A stretch of DNA of 64,000 nt from Ligustrum vulgare (GCA_963555705.1 OY743172.1:19033446-19097445), one strand, 5' to 3'. Shown: positions 44,378-55,093, counted from the stretch's first letter. Translations and numbers: made by a program. Notes: generated by a model not told the origin, from the sequence alone.

Positions 44378-45203
44378 CCTAATATCTTCTTTTTACATAT
44401 TTGTTCAACTTTATTATTTTTTAAAATGTTGCATGCCAGGCAATCACCTAGTTGCTTAGGAAATTAAGTAGGGAAGTGTCCTAACTTGCTTAATGAGACC
44501 ATTGTCTTTCTTTGTGCAAAATTGAGAATGGTATTCCCATTCAAATTTTCTTTTAGCCGCAAGTTATTGTTGGCATGCATGTTACAAACGATCTTTTCAA
44601 TTGTCAGTGTCCAGTAATTATTTGCTGTTTCATTTAGTTTTTTCTTTTCTAGGTGTCTCCTGTTTAGTTGGATGGAAAGTCAGTTTACATCGATGAGAGA
44701 AAATAAAATAATAGCAGCATTTTTCTCTAGGAGGGAGTATGATTCCAAAACTTCATTTTCTTTGCTAATAGAAACATAGGTGACTTAAGCCTTAGCCCAG
44801 TATAAAAATTGATGAAACATAGTGGTTATTTTTTTTTTTTTTGAATTTGACTTATATCAATATCTGTATTAAAATTACTACCAAACAGGGGCTTAATTTT
44901 CACGTAGTCCATTCTAAAGGAAAAAGGCCAAAATCTTTTTTCGTGAACTGTCCATTGTCCTCTCTGTATAATACCGCATACTAACCATGCCATTGTACTC
45001 GTATTGGTCACTATCTCTTGGGCTCCAAATGAAGTGATTATGTCTTGTTGGCTTTGCAGTATCCTTCTGGGCAATCATCAAAGAAATTTGTGGACACTAG
45101 TTTTCTAGAATTGTCTGATATATTTATTTCAAGTAGAAATTCTAGGACAAATTTAAAAGAACCATAATATCATTGCTGCACCATACTCCATTTGGTAGAC
45201 GGA
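44378..45203. other. Intergenic, nothing firm
   Basis: No recognisable gene. Possible splice-like junctions near 44651 and 45058 ('tttgcag') hint at old exon material, but no protein family is recognisable. Confidence 0.35.
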
Positions 45204-45219
45204 AAAAATAAGCATCATA

Positions 45220-45442
45220 AAGCCCTCAAGGCATATCATAACTGACAAAGATTGAAAACGTTGGCAGCGCAGATGTCGCAAGTTTGAATCCTCACATGTT
45301 TGAATTTGCAAGGCACTTTGTCACTTCAGTGAGCGGTATTCAGACCCTTACCAGTTTGGGACATAACATGTGACTTACATACTCCACCAATCCCTAGGAC
45401 ACAGGAGGTAAGGGAGCTTAAGGTTGGCGTTCAACCTTTTTG
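45220..45442 (+). mobile_element. SINE (tRNA-derived)
   Basis: Flanked by 16-bp duplicates AAAAATAAGCATCATA (45204-45219) and AAAAATAGGCATCATA (45443-45458), one mismatch. An A-box-like 'ttggcagcgcagatg' at about 45263 and a B-box-like 'agtttgaatcctc' at about 45283 have pol III promoter spacing. No coding capacity. Confidence 0.75.
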
Positions 45443-45689
45443 AAAAATAGGCATCATAGACGAGTCTCTTTCTTTATTGAAGGTCCATGTTTGGTATGGA
45501 TTAAAATCAGATTTTTAGCAGAAATTGATAAAAATTGATGAGATGTATAATTGAAAAGTTGTTGGACCCATGAAATATATGATTTAAATTGATTTTTGAC
45601 TTTAACTTATATTAAAATTTAGATTTTAATAGGTATCAAAATGAGCATAGTAAATATATGCCTATATAATTTGTGACATTTAAGCCTCG

Positions 45690-46484
45690 TGTTGGGCTTA
45701 AATATAAGTTCCAGCCCATTTTAAATTGAAAATAAGACTTGGAGGACCTTTGTGCAATTTATATTAAAATTGCCTAACCTATTCAAAATAGGTTAAACTT
45801 TTGCCTTTTGCTGTGAATTCACTTCTTCAACGCAGAGAGAGAAGTATCTGGGTCTTCAACCTTTTCTTACGCAGAGGCCAAATTCGCTACGCACAGTGGA
45901 CTGAAATGGAGCTGAAAATTTCCTCATTTTTGGTCTGAAATTTCAACACAAAAGCATACAACATTTGGAGAATAAAATGTGCTATTTTTCTTGTTATATT
46001 TTGGAGAAGAAAGTGTTGATTATTGTGTATTCTTCTTCTTCAAGATTTGGGTTTCTCTAAGTATTATCTTAGAATGGTTTAGGTGCCATTTAATCTCCAT
46101 TATTATTGTTGTTGTTGGGGTTCCATCTATTGTATTAGATGATGTATGTTTTGGGTGCCAAGATTAATTCTTGAAGGTGTGTATTGGTTACTTCTATATT
46201 TAGGGCAAAAATCTAGGAAAGAAATATTGTATTACTATTATTTGGTAATAGTGGAATTGTCGGTTTGCCCCGTCGATTTTCCCTTCTCATTGGAGGGTTT
46301 TACGACGTTAAATAATTATTGGTGTTATCGCTTTGGTATTTATAATTTCGATATTATATTGTTTGGATTTGCTTGATTGAGTTGTTCATTTCCTATTTTA
46401 AGCACACGAAGTTTGAGGGGAAATATTTGGCGTTTGCTACTTGTGTTGGCAATTCCGTTTGTGGTCCGTATTTTTTCCCCAACA
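45690..46484 (+). repeat. 5' LTR of Copia element
   Basis: 795 bp from TGTTGGGCTTAAATATAAG to TTTTTTCCCCAACA. Confidence 0.97.
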
Positions 46485-46485
46485 G

Positions 46486-46497
46486 TGGTATCAGAGC
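46486..46497 (+). other. Primer binding site, tRNA-iMet
   Basis: TGGTATCAGAGC, one base after the 5' LTR; the standard plant Copia primer site. Confidence 0.95.
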
Positions 46498-46521
46498 TTG
46501 TGTTAGATTGTGTGGATTAAA

Positions 46522-48735
46522 ATGGATGATTCAGTTGGTTGTGCTATGATTAGACTCACTAATCATAATTGGGTAACTTGGAAGCCTAGGATGGAGGATA
46601 TCCTTTATTGCAAGGATTTGCATGACCCCGTTGAGGGTGACACGGCTAAACCGAATGATATGTCAGACAGTGATTGGACCAAACAGAATAGAAAGACTAT
46701 CGGAACTATAAGACAGTGGGTGGATAACAGTGTGTTTCATCATGTTGCACAGGAGACTGACGCACATACATTGTGGTCGAAATTGGAGTCTATGTTTGAG
46801 AAAAAGACTGCATCTAGGAAGTCTTTTCTGATTAGAGACTTGGTCAACATGAAATACAAAGATGGCATGGGTGTGACAGAGCACTTGAACAATTTCCAGA
46901 ATATTGTAAATCAGTTGACTACTATGGGTATGAAATTAGAAGATGAATTGCAGGCTTTGTTACTTTTGAGTTCTTTGCCAGACAGTTGGGAGACATTTGT
47001 TGTGACTATCAGTAATTCTGCTCCCGATGGTGTTTTGACTATGGAGTCTGTGAAAGACAGTATGCAGAATGAGGAATCAAGAAGAAAGTCCTCAGGTGTA
47101 CATGCAGGGTCAAATCATGCACATGCTCTTATTGTAGAGGACAGGGGGAGAAATAGAAATAGATGGCAGAAAGGTCGCAGCAAGTCAAGAGGTCGGTCGA
47201 AATCAAAAGATAAAAAGTCAGCTTGCTATCATTGTGGTAATGTGGGTCACATTAAAAGAAATTGTCGGATTTGGTTGAGAGAGCAAAGGGAAGGTAGCAA
47301 TCAGAAGAAGGAAGATGAAAAGAACACTACAGCTATTGTTTCTACCAGTGATGAAGTACTTTCTTGTGTAGATGGTCATTGCCTACATGTGGGTGATCCT
47401 AGTACTGAGTGGATTGTTGATAGTGGTGCTTCCTACCATGTTTGTTCGAACATGGACTTGTTTGAAAATTACACAGTTGGTGATTTTGGTATTTCAAAGA
47501 TGGGAAATACTAGCCAATCTAAGATTATTGGGATTGGTGATATTTACTTGCAAACAGAACTTGGCTACTCCTTGATACTGAATGATGTGAGGCATATTGC
47601 TGATATGCGCCTCAATCTAATTTCAGTTATGGCTCTTGACAGACAGGGTTATTATAGCAAATTCGGTGATTTGAATTGGAAATTGTCAAAGGGCACTTTG
47701 ATTGTTGCCAAAGGAAATGCTTGTTGCACGCTTTACAAGACTTATGCAAAAGCTTGTAAAAATGAGGTGAATGTTGTTGAAGATACTTCTCCTGATTTAT
47801 GGCACAAGAGGCTTGGTCACATGAGTGAAAAAGGTTTGCAGGTTCTGGCTAAGAAGACATCTATTCCCTTAGCCAAAGGTATGTCGCTAAACCAATGTGA
47901 TCATTGTTTATATGGTAAACAGCACAGAGTTTCTTTTAGTGGTTCATTTAAAAGAAAACATGATATTTTAGAACTTGTGCATTCTGATGTGTGCTCTCCT
48001 AGCGATGTAGCTTCTTTGGGTGGAAATAAGTATTTCCTCACATTTGTTGATGATGCTTCTAGGAAGCTTTGGGTTTATATGTTGAAATCTAAAGATCAGG
48101 TATTTAAGAGTTTTCAACAGTTTCATGCCATGGTAGAACGAGAAACAGGTAAGCCATTGAAATGTCTCAGAACAGATAATGGTGGAGAATACACTTCACA
48201 TGAGTTCAGGGATTATTGCTCAAACTTTGGGATTCGACATGAGTTTACAGAAGCAGGTACTCCTCAACATAATGGTGTGGCAGAAAGAATTAACCGTACC
48301 ATTCTTGACAGAGTTAGATGCATGTTGAAGACAGCCAAGCTACCAAAAATGTTTTGGGGTGAAGCAGTTCAGATTGCTTGCTATTTGATCAATAGATCTC
48401 CATCTGTTCCTTTGGACTTTGATATTCCAGAAAGAGTTTGGACAGGAAAAGATGTTTCCTACTCTCATCTGAAGGTGTTTGGGTGCAAATCTTTTGTGCA
48501 CGTGCCTAAGGAACAAAGATCGAAGCTTGATGATAGAGCTATTCCTTGTATATTTCTCAGCTATGGCGATGAACAGTTTGGGTACAAATTTTGGGATCCA
48601 GAGAAAAAGAAGATTGTTAGAAGCAGAGATGTGGTCTTTCATGAAGACCAAATCATTGAAGATTTGGATAAATTGGAGCAGCCTAGAGTGACTGCAGCTG
48701 TTCCTGATCTCGCATCTACTAGAGCCTATTGTTGA
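46522..48735 (+). CDS. Copia gag-protease-integrase
   Basis: 737 codons from ATG 46522 (MDDSVGCAMIRL), only 24 nt after the PBS; the frame extends a few codons upstream without an ATG. Gag covers ~1-230 (NHNWVTWKPRMEDIL). The zinc knuckle CYHCGNVGHIKRNC is at 235-248, the protease IVDSGASYHVC at ~298-308. The integrase has HHCC residues at ~428, 433, 459 and 462 (WHKRLGHMSEKG, CDHCLYGKQH) and a catalytic triad of Asp ~489, Asp ~552 and Glu ~588 (VHSDVCSP, RTDNGGEYTS, HNGVAERINR). The frame ends at TGA 48733-48735 because of a frameshift. The protein sequence resumes one frame over, from about 48719. Confidence 0.93.
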   Translation: MDDSVGCAMIRLTNHNWVTWKPRMEDILYCKDLHDPVEGDTAKPNDMSDSDWTKQNRKTIGTIRQWVDNSVFHHVAQETDAHTLWSKLESMFEKKTASRKSFLIRDLVNMKYKDGMGVTEHLNNFQNIVNQLTTMGMKLEDELQALLLLSSLPDSWETFVVTISNSAPDGVLTMESVKDSMQNEESRRKSSGVHAGSNHAHALIVEDRGRNRNRWQKGRSKSRGRSKSKDKKSACYHCGNVGHIKRNCRIWLREQREGSNQKKEDEKNTTAIVSTSDEVLSCVDGHCLHVGDPSTEWIVDSGASYHVCSNMDLFENYTVGDFGISKMGNTSQSKIIGIGDIYLQTELGYSLILNDVRHIADMRLNLISVMALDRQGYYSKFGDLNWKLSKGTLIVAKGNACCTLYKTYAKACKNEVNVVEDTSPDLWHKRLGHMSEKGLQVLAKKTSIPLAKGMSLNQCDHCLYGKQHRVSFSGSFKRKHDILELVHSDVCSPSDVASLGGNKYFLTFVDDASRKLWVYMLKSKDQVFKSFQQFHAMVERETGKPLKCLRTDNGGEYTSHEFRDYCSNFGIRHEFTEAGTPQHNGVAERINRTILDRVRCMLKTAKLPKMFWGEAVQIACYLINRSPSVPLDFDIPERVWTGKDVSYSHLKVFGCKSFVHVPKEQRSKLDDRAIPCIFLSYGDEQFGYKFWDPEKKKIVRSRDVVFHEDQIIEDLDKLEQPRVTAAVPDLASTRAYC

Positions 48736-50494
48736 AGAGAATTTAGGTCCTACTGATGAGAATGTTGATGACATTGCTCATGATAATATACTAGCTGATG
48801 AGAATGCTAATGAGGGGGAACAAATACCTGAGACAGAAGAAGATGAAGAAGCACATGTCAGAAGATCTACCAGAGATCACAGGCCATCTACTAGGTATCC
48901 TACTTCTGACTATATTTTGCTTACTACTGATGGAGAGCCAGAAAGTTTTTCTGAGGCACAGTCTAATAGGGATAAAATTCAGTGGATGAAAGCAATGACA
49001 GAAGAGATGAATTCCTTGAGGAAGAATGATACTTATGACTTGGTGAATCTTCCTAAGGGCAGAAAAGCATTGAGAAATAAATGGGTATATAAAATCAAAC
49101 GGGAAGGCAATGGTGATTTGATGAAGTACAAAGCTCGTTTGGTTGTTAAAGGCTTTGGGCAGAAATATGGTGTTGATTTTGATGAGATTTTCTCTCCTGT
49201 TGTGAAAATGACATCCATCAGAGTTGTTTTGGGGTTAGCAGCCAGTCTAGACCTAGAAATGGAGCAACTTGATGTGAAGACTGCCTTCCTACATGGTGAC
49301 TTGGAGGAAGAGATTTATATGTTTCAACCAGAGGGTTTTGAACAAAATGGGAAAGAACACCTTGTATGCAAATTGAAGAAAAGTTTGTATGGACTCAAGC
49401 AAGTACCAAGACAGTGGTATAAAAAGTTTGATGCTTTTATGGCTAGCCAGGAATACACAAGGACGACTGCAGATTCTTGTGTTTATATCAGATCTTTTCC
49501 AGGTGACAAATTTATTATTTTACTGCTTTATGTTGATGATATGCTTATAGTTGGCCAGGATGTGGGGTTGATCAAGAAATTGAAAGAAGCCTTACATAAG
49601 TCATTTGATATGAAAGATTTGGGGCCGGCTAAACAGATATTGGGCATGGAGATAATTCGAGACAGAAAATCTAAGAGGTTGTGGTTATCACAAGAAAAAT
49701 ATATTGAACGAGTTCTTGAAAGGTTCAGTATGAAAGGAGCTAAATCAGTTAGCTCACCTCTTGGGGGTCATCTCAAACTTACCAAAAGATCTTGTCCTTC
49801 AACTAGTGAAGAGAAGAAGAAGATGGAATCAGTACCTTATTCTTCAGCAGTTGGTAGTTTGATGTATGCTATGGTATGTACTCGTCCAGATATTGCACAT
49901 GCAGTTGGTGTGGTAAGCAGATTTCTGTCTAACCCGGGCAAAGATCATTGGGAAGCAGTAAAATGGATTATGCGGTATCTCAGGGGAACTTCTACTTTGG
50001 GTTTGGGCTTCGGGGGAGCTCAGCCAGTTTTGACAGCGTATACAGATGCAGATATGGCAGGAGATCTTGACAACATAAAGTCTATATCTGGGTACTTGTT
50101 TACTTTTGCAGGGGGAGCTGTTTCTTGGCAGTCAAGATTGCAAAAATGTGTGGCTTTGTCTACAACTGAGGCTGAGTATATTGCAATTACCGAAGCAGGT
50201 AAAGAGATGATATGGATGAGAAAGTTTCTTGAGGAGCTCAACGTGAAGCAAAGTGAGTACATCATTTATTGTGATAGTCAGAGTGCTCTTGAGCTAAGTA
50301 AGAATTCTACTTTCCATTCTCGTACTAAACACATTGATGTGAGGTATCATTGGATACGTGGAGCGGTTGACGAGAAATTAATGCAGTTGGAAAAGATTCA
50401 CACTGATAAGAATATTGCTGATATGTTGACCAAGGTGGTAACTAAGCAGAAGCTTGAGTTTTGTGCCGAGCAGGCCGGGATGGATTCCAAGTGA
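48719..50494 (+). CDS. Copia reverse transcriptase-RNase H
   Basis: Continues the polyprotein in the +1 frame: acidic linker (EPIVEENLGPTDENVDD), RSTRDHRPSTRYP, then RT (LVNLPKGRKALRNKWVYKIK, QLDVKTAFLHGDLEEEIYM, LLYVDDMLIVG with YVDD at 49529-49540) and RNase H (TDADMAGDLDN, STTEAEYIA, YCDSQSAL, HIDVRYHWIRG). No own ATG is needed, since the part should be translated as one polyprotein with the upstream frame. The only visible break is the single frameshift between about 48690 and 48725. Confidence 0.93.
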   Translation, partial: LEPIVEENLGPTDENVDDIAHDNILADENANEGEQIPETEEDEEAHVRRSTRDHRPSTRYPTSDYILLTTDGEPESFSEAQSNRDKIQWMKAMTEEMNSLRKNDTYDLVNLPKGRKALRNKWVYKIKREGNGDLMKYKARLVVKGFGQKYGVDFDEIFSPVVKMTSIRVVLGLAASLDLEMEQLDVKTAFLHGDLEEEIYMFQPEGFEQNGKEHLVCKLKKSLYGLKQVPRQWYKKFDAFMASQEYTRTTADSCVYIRSFPGDKFIILLLYVDDMLIVGQDVGLIKKLKEALHKSFDMKDLGPAKQILGMEIIRDRKSKRLWLSQEKYIERVLERFSMKGAKSVSSPLGGHLKLTKRSCPSTSEEKKKMESVPYSSAVGSLMYAMVCTRPDIAHAVGVVSRFLSNPGKDHWEAVKWIMRYLRGTSTLGLGFGGAQPVLTAYTDADMAGDLDNIKSISGYLFTFAGGAVSWQSRLQKCVALSTTEAEYIAITEAGKEMIWMRKFLEELNVKQSEYIIYCDSQSALELSKNSTFHSRTKHIDVRYHWIRGAVDEKLMQLEKIHTDKNIADMLTKVVTKQKLEFCAEQAGMDSK

Positions 50495-50524
50495 CTGGAG
50501 TCTTGTGGTGTACCTCCCTCATGG

Positions 50525-50539
50525 GTTGGAGGGGGAGAT
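50525..50539 (+). other. Polypurine tract of Copia element
   Basis: GGTTGGAGGGGGAGAT ends exactly at the 3' LTR start, as required for plus-strand priming. Confidence 0.85.
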
Positions 50540-51334
50540 TGTTGGGCTTAAATATAAGTTCCAGCCCATTTTAAATTGAAAATAAGACTTGGAGGACCTT
50601 TGTGCAATTTATATTAAAATTGCCTAACCTATTCAAAATAGGTTAAACTTTTGTCTTTTGCTGTGAATTCACTTCTTCAACGCAGAGAGAGAAGTATCTG
50701 GGTCTTCAACCTTTTCTTACGCAGAGGCCAAATTCGCTACGCACAGTGGACTGAAATGGAGCAGAAGATTTCCTCATTTTTGGTCTGAAATTTCAACACA
50801 AAAGCATACAACATTTGGAGAATAAAAGGTGTTATTTTTCTTGTTATATTTTGGAGAAGAAAGTGTTGATTATTGTGTATTCTTCTTCTTCAAGATTTGG
50901 ATTTCTCTAAGTATTATCTTAGAATGGTTTAGGTGCCATTTAATCTCCATTATTATTGTTGTTGTTGGGGTTCCATCTATTGTATTAGATGATGTATGTT
51001 TTGGGTGCCAAGATTAATTCTTGAAGGTGTGTATTGGTTACTTCTAGATTTAGGGCAAAAATCTAGGAAAGAAATATTATATTACTATTATTTGGTAATA
51101 GTGGAATTGTCGGTTTGCCCCGTCGATTTTCCCTTCTCATTGGAGGGTTTTACGACGTTAAATAATTATTGGTGTTATCGCTTTGGTATTTATAATTTCG
51201 ATATTCTATTGTTTGGATTGGATTGATTGAGTTGTTCATTTCCTATTTTAAGCACACGAAGTTTGAGGGGAAATATTTGGCGTTTGCTACTTGTGTTGAC
51301 AATTCCGTTTGTGGTCCGTATTTTTTCCCCAACA
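50540..51334 (+). repeat. 3' LTR of Copia element
   Basis: 795 bp, about 98.5% identical to 45690-46484. Confidence 0.97.
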
Positions 51335-51554
51335 CCTCGTTTATCGTACCCGCTTGTTTTTCTATCGACATATTAGCGAAAGGGAAGAGGCAATGGAGGT
51401 TGTTTTGGTGCAAGTACTTTTGTAGGGACAAAACGGTAAGATTCAATGGTTTCTTTGAGATCATAGAAATACCCAGCCATAATTCTTGGTTTTTGAGAGC
51501 AAATTCTTCCCGTGTGGCAGCTTCTACGAATGGATCATACATGGCTAAATTCAT
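51335..51554 (-). pseudogene. Small unknown ORF interrupted by Copia insertion
   Basis: The minus strand reads from ATG 51554 (MNLAMYDPFVEAATREEF, then KNQELWLGISMISKKPLNL, FPFANMSIEKQAGTINE) into the target duplication at 51335. In the empty site the frame would take one more Ala codon and a TAA at 45680-45682, so the Copia element landed one codon before the stop. The 74-codon frame has convincing amino-acid composition; the family is not recognised. TATA-like 'CATATATAAAAAG' lies about 30 bp upstream of the ATG. It could be the last exon of a longer gene or a gene fragment. Confidence 0.45.
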
Positions 51555-51599
51555 TATCACCACATCTTTTTATATATGCAACATATTTTAATTACAAGA

Positions 51600-52076
51600 A
51601 ATATTCATAATTTTAAATCAATATTACAATTATGTCACCTAATTTTTTTTCAACGTATTCTTATTTTAATTTTTTCGTAATTAATATATCTCGTCACTTT
51701 TATCGATTTATGTAAAAAAAATTATTAAAAGAGTTTAATTGAATACTTGTTCATTGTTTTAAAGCACGATAATAAGAAAAAAAATTGAACGAAAATTATC
51801 AAGAAAGACAAAATTTGATAATTGTTGAAAATTTAATGATAAGAAGTCGAAAAAATAAATAATATAGATGTAATAATCTATAAAGATTATGAATCAATAA
51901 TGCAATTCAAACGTGCTTTAGTTATAAAAAAATTATGGTGCAAATATAATTACCAAACCCATCATACATTTGTAATGTGACACCTAAAACCTGAAATTGC
52001 ATCAAAGCTCCCAACATCCCTATTCCACATGCCTTAATTTTGACTGTCTACTCGAAGCAATTGTATTGTAGTTAAA
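51600..52076. other. Intergenic, AT-rich
   Basis: No gene or repeat recognised; part may be the 3' UTR of the TPR-like gene that ends at 52077. Confidence 0.5.
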
Positions 52077-53970
52077 CTAAGCAGTTGCAGAAGCCATGAC
52101 TCGGCTGTGGAAGGATGGCAGCCCAATGTGGGGTTCCTCGGATGCCTCGTCTTGATCTTCTATTTCCCAAAGGAAATTGGCGTATGCTGCTTGAATGTGG
52201 CTGGTGACACAATATTGTACAAGAGTCAGAATGTGATTTGATATTACAAGTTGACACAACATTTTAACGGGATATTCGATGATATTTTCCGTACTTAAAG
52301 GCTGTATTAGGCATTGGATACAATTGACGGTAGCCCGTAACATCCTATAACACATGAAATTGTTCTCGAAGAATTTTCGTTCCAAGCATGATTGGGCGCG
52401 TCCTTAGGGATTCTAAAGCCTCAATATAAGATGTTTGCTGGGTGATTCTTTGTACAACTAGAGCAACTTGCACTAGTAGTATTGGGAATCACCCAACAAA
52501 CCTTTTTAAAGTTGAGTATTCGAATCTTGGGACGCTCCCAACTAAGTCTCGAACAAAAATCCTCAAATTTCTCATGGGACAATCCATATGTCACGGGTAC
52601 GCTAAAGACTACCATCAACCGTGATAGATATTAAATAAGACTATACAAGATTAAGGACTTTTCTTTCTTAAAACTACAAACCTATCCTGAGAAGATGCTT
52701 GTACTGCTCGTTCAAAATAGTACGTGGCTCTATCATCATCACGGTGTACTTCCCATACCAATTTAGCATACTGTGAAAGAACTTCACCATCTCCTGGATC
52801 AGCTAAAATAGCCCTGGAATAATACTCCTCGGCTCCTTGAAGGTCTCCTTTTGTCTGACAAGAACAAGCAAATCAATGTTGTCTTTTATTGTTAATCTTT
52901 AAAGCAAGAAACTATGAAAATTTAGACGACAACCTCGTAAAATGTTTTCATATTCTGTCGTATGTTTGATATGATGAATTGGATACAACTACATCGTGTC
53001 TGCAGATCTAACATATACGAAAAAGAGAGATGAGATCCGCTGTCTCATTTGTGTGTCACGTTGATTGTCTTACCATTGAAAAATGGACACATCATTGCAT
53101 TTATTAGAGATATATAGATTTTTAATAGTTAGGACAGCCAAAGAGACAGTAAATCTCAACTCCATCGGGGCATGTTTTATAGGTATATATTTTAGTAAAG
53201 GGACTTACTTGGTACAAGAACTGAGCATAGTTTCTCAAAAATAAAGGATTGTTTGGACTTTCCTCCAGCATTCCCTTGTAGTGCTCTTCCATACTTAGTC
53301 CACCATGGCTGTCGCCGCCGTCCCTATCAAAGGCTACCGGTCTATAGTTTCCACCATTGCCACCATTTCCTCCTCCAATGGGTCCATCCCCGTCGAAATA
53401 ACTAATATTAGAAACACCAAGCCCAGTTGCAAGATACATTTTCCTCTCTCCTTCAACTAAAGTATCATGTTCATTAACACTTGTCATCTCTTCTTTCACA
53501 TGCATGTTATGCACCTTGATTTGGTTATCCTCCATACTTTCTACGTCCCCTTCGTCCTCGTCCTCGTCCTCGTCGCTGTCTTCATCTTCTCGACAAGTTC
53601 CCAAGTTGCGAGATGAGAAAGACGGGATTGGCTCCAATCTAAAGTAATTAGGTTTACGCGCAAATTTCTTGGACGCGTTGGAGAAACTAAACTCGTCAAC
53701 ATTATACGGTACGTTGGCCAATTCTTCCAAGTTTCCATCGGATTGAGCTCTTCGAAAGCCGCTCGGGGGAAGTTGGCTCGTGCTTGAGGGAGATGAATGC
53801 CATAAAGATTTGGGGTAGTGTTGAGATCTACAACTACATGAGAGTTTTTTATGAATGGAAGCTGGTGTGTCTTTAGGCACTTCAGATTGGAAGTGATTAT
53901 TGTTGGGACTTTCTGAAAAGGATGAGAGCAGTGATCCGAGAACTGGGGTAGATGAGCTTCTCATCAACAT
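52077..53970 (-). CDS. TPR-like superfamily protein, three exons
   Basis: Exon 1 is 53209-53970, exon 2 is 52682-52854 and exon 3 is 52077-52200, with donors GTAAGT and GTTTGT and acceptors GTCAG and CCCAG-like CACCAG. The lengths 762+173+124 give 352 codons plus stop in phase. The N-terminus MLMRSSSTPVLGSLLSSFSE is the conserved start of a plant TPR-like family. Then come a Ser-rich part, an acidic run (EDSDEDEDEDEGDVE, ~128-142), a Gly-rich linker, and repeated TPR-type helices spanning the exon junctions (EEHYKGMLEESPNNPLFLRN; GDLQGAEEYYSRAILADPGD; DDRATYYFERAVQASS; HIQAAYANFLWEIEDQD). TPRs bind partner proteins; no specific function is known to me. The frame is intact. A TATA-like TTATAAAAG lies only ~25 bp before the ATG, so the true start of transcription may be further upstream. 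Confidence 0.9.
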
Positions 53971-54096
53971 TTCTTCAGTTAAATATGATCTTTTATAAAT
54001 AATGAACCTGCTTTACCATGAAGAAAGTGAAATTATAAGTTAAATAAAAATAATCATCTTAAAATTATTTTATTTTACAATTAGGATCGTTAGATT

Positions 54097-54367
54097 TTTT
54101 TTTTTTTTTTTTGATCGGAAAAAGGTGTAGCCCACACTCTTAGGGCCCGAACTGACCACGCCCAAGGCCATTGATTCGGGAAGGTAAATTCAGGTTATGC
54201 CTCCAAGGAGCCAGGGTGGAAGGGCTTATGGTAAGCATGAGAAACGCTTAATAACTCCCGCTTGCCACAAGGCCAATTCCACCTTGCGGGGAATCGAACC
54301 AAGCACACAGCTGCGCTGATCACTTACCACTCATCCCCTTTGCCACTTGGAGATGTGCCCTGGGGGC
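54097..54367 (-). mobile_element. SINE upstream of TPR-like gene
   Basis: Identical 14-bp duplications AGGATCGTTAGATT flank it (54083-54096 and 54368-54381). On the minus strand it starts GCCCCCAGGGCACATCTCC, has an A-box-like TGGCAAAGGGGATGAGTGG and a B-box GGTTCGATTCC (rc of 54291-54301) with pol III spacing, and ends in a poly-A tail (poly-T on the plus strand, 54097-54112). It sits about 127 bp upstream of the TPR-like gene's ATG, in the same orientation. Confidence 0.93.
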
Positions 54368-54389
54368 AGGATCGTTAGATTGTGATTGT

Positions 54390-54850
54390 GGAAAAAAATG
54401 AATTTCAGATAATTGAAATTTTAATGCGTTTGATTGATTTAATTTGAGAATTTCTCAAATCATGTTGTTTAATTAACATTATTTTTCATGAAAAATAAAG
54501 TAAAATTTTGTTATTTTAATAATAAAAATAATTTTTTTCATAAATTTATACTTGATAATAATAATGTTAATTTTTATTAAAAAAGTTAACGAACAATGAA
54601 AAAAAAAAAAAAAAAACTAAAACGAGATGAAAATAATTTTCCCACCCTAAACCTTAAAACCACGTCATGTGAAAAACCAATTCACTATAAAATGTCAAAA
54701 AAACCAATTCTTCAAAATCAAGGAAAATAACGGATTTCAAGAAAAGATAAAAAAAGAATTCTATGAAAAATTTAGGTAATCAAGTGGAGTAAAAATTGAA
54801 AAATGAAAAATTTTCATGAAAAATGTTTGATATCAAATGGGGCTTTACTA
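54390..54850. repeat. AT-rich dispersed repeat, copy A
   Basis: Shares 'gttgtttaattaacattatttttcatg', 'acttgataataataatgtta' and 'caaatggggct' with 55500-56005 and 57950-58500. Non-coding; probably an old MITE family, with ends not resolved. Confidence 0.5.
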
Positions 54851-54927
54851 AAGTCTATATATTAAATAAAGATCTATGCATAATGGTACCTTTTTTGAAG
54901 GGCAGACCGACTGATCTCCAATGGAGA

Positions 54928-55093
54928 GGAGGAGGAGGAGATGATGATGCAGGGAAGAAAACCGAAAATGGTAATGGCTGTGGTATGTCCTTATATATCC
55001 TCAGTTTTTCCGGAGGAGGAGGAGATCATGCAGGGAAGAAATTAACCGAGAATGGTAATGGCTGTGGTATGTCCTTAAATCCTCAGTTTTTCC
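54928..55093. repeat. 83-bp tandem duplication
   Basis: Two units, about 54928-55010 and 55011-55093, each from 'ggaggaggaggagat' to 'ctcagtttttcc', with few differences. Both include 'ggtaatggctgtggtatgtcc'. Open frames run through it, but none is recognisable. Confidence 0.85.

Larger units (their letters stand above)
45690..51334 (+). mobile_element. Ty1/Copia element, nearly complete
   Basis: LTRs 45690-46484 and 50540-51334 (795 bp each, about 12 substitutions, 1.5%) with perfect CCTCG target duplications (45685-45689 and 51335-51339). PBS TGGTATCAGAGC matches initiator tRNA-Met; the polypurine tract GGAGGGGGAGAT lies before the 3' LTR. The order gag, protease, integrase, RT, RNase H is Copia. 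The gag and integrase look closest to the Tork/Tnt1 group, a lineage call made from memory of the families. Confidence 0.96.

Noticed and set aside
53541..53738. Frame opposite or overlapping TPR exon 1
   Set aside because: Shadow of the acidic run and Ser-rich part in another register.
54290..54302. Possible tRNA gene (GGTTCGATTCC B-box)
   Set aside because: No cloverleaf can be formed; it is the pol III promoter of a SINE with flanking duplications.
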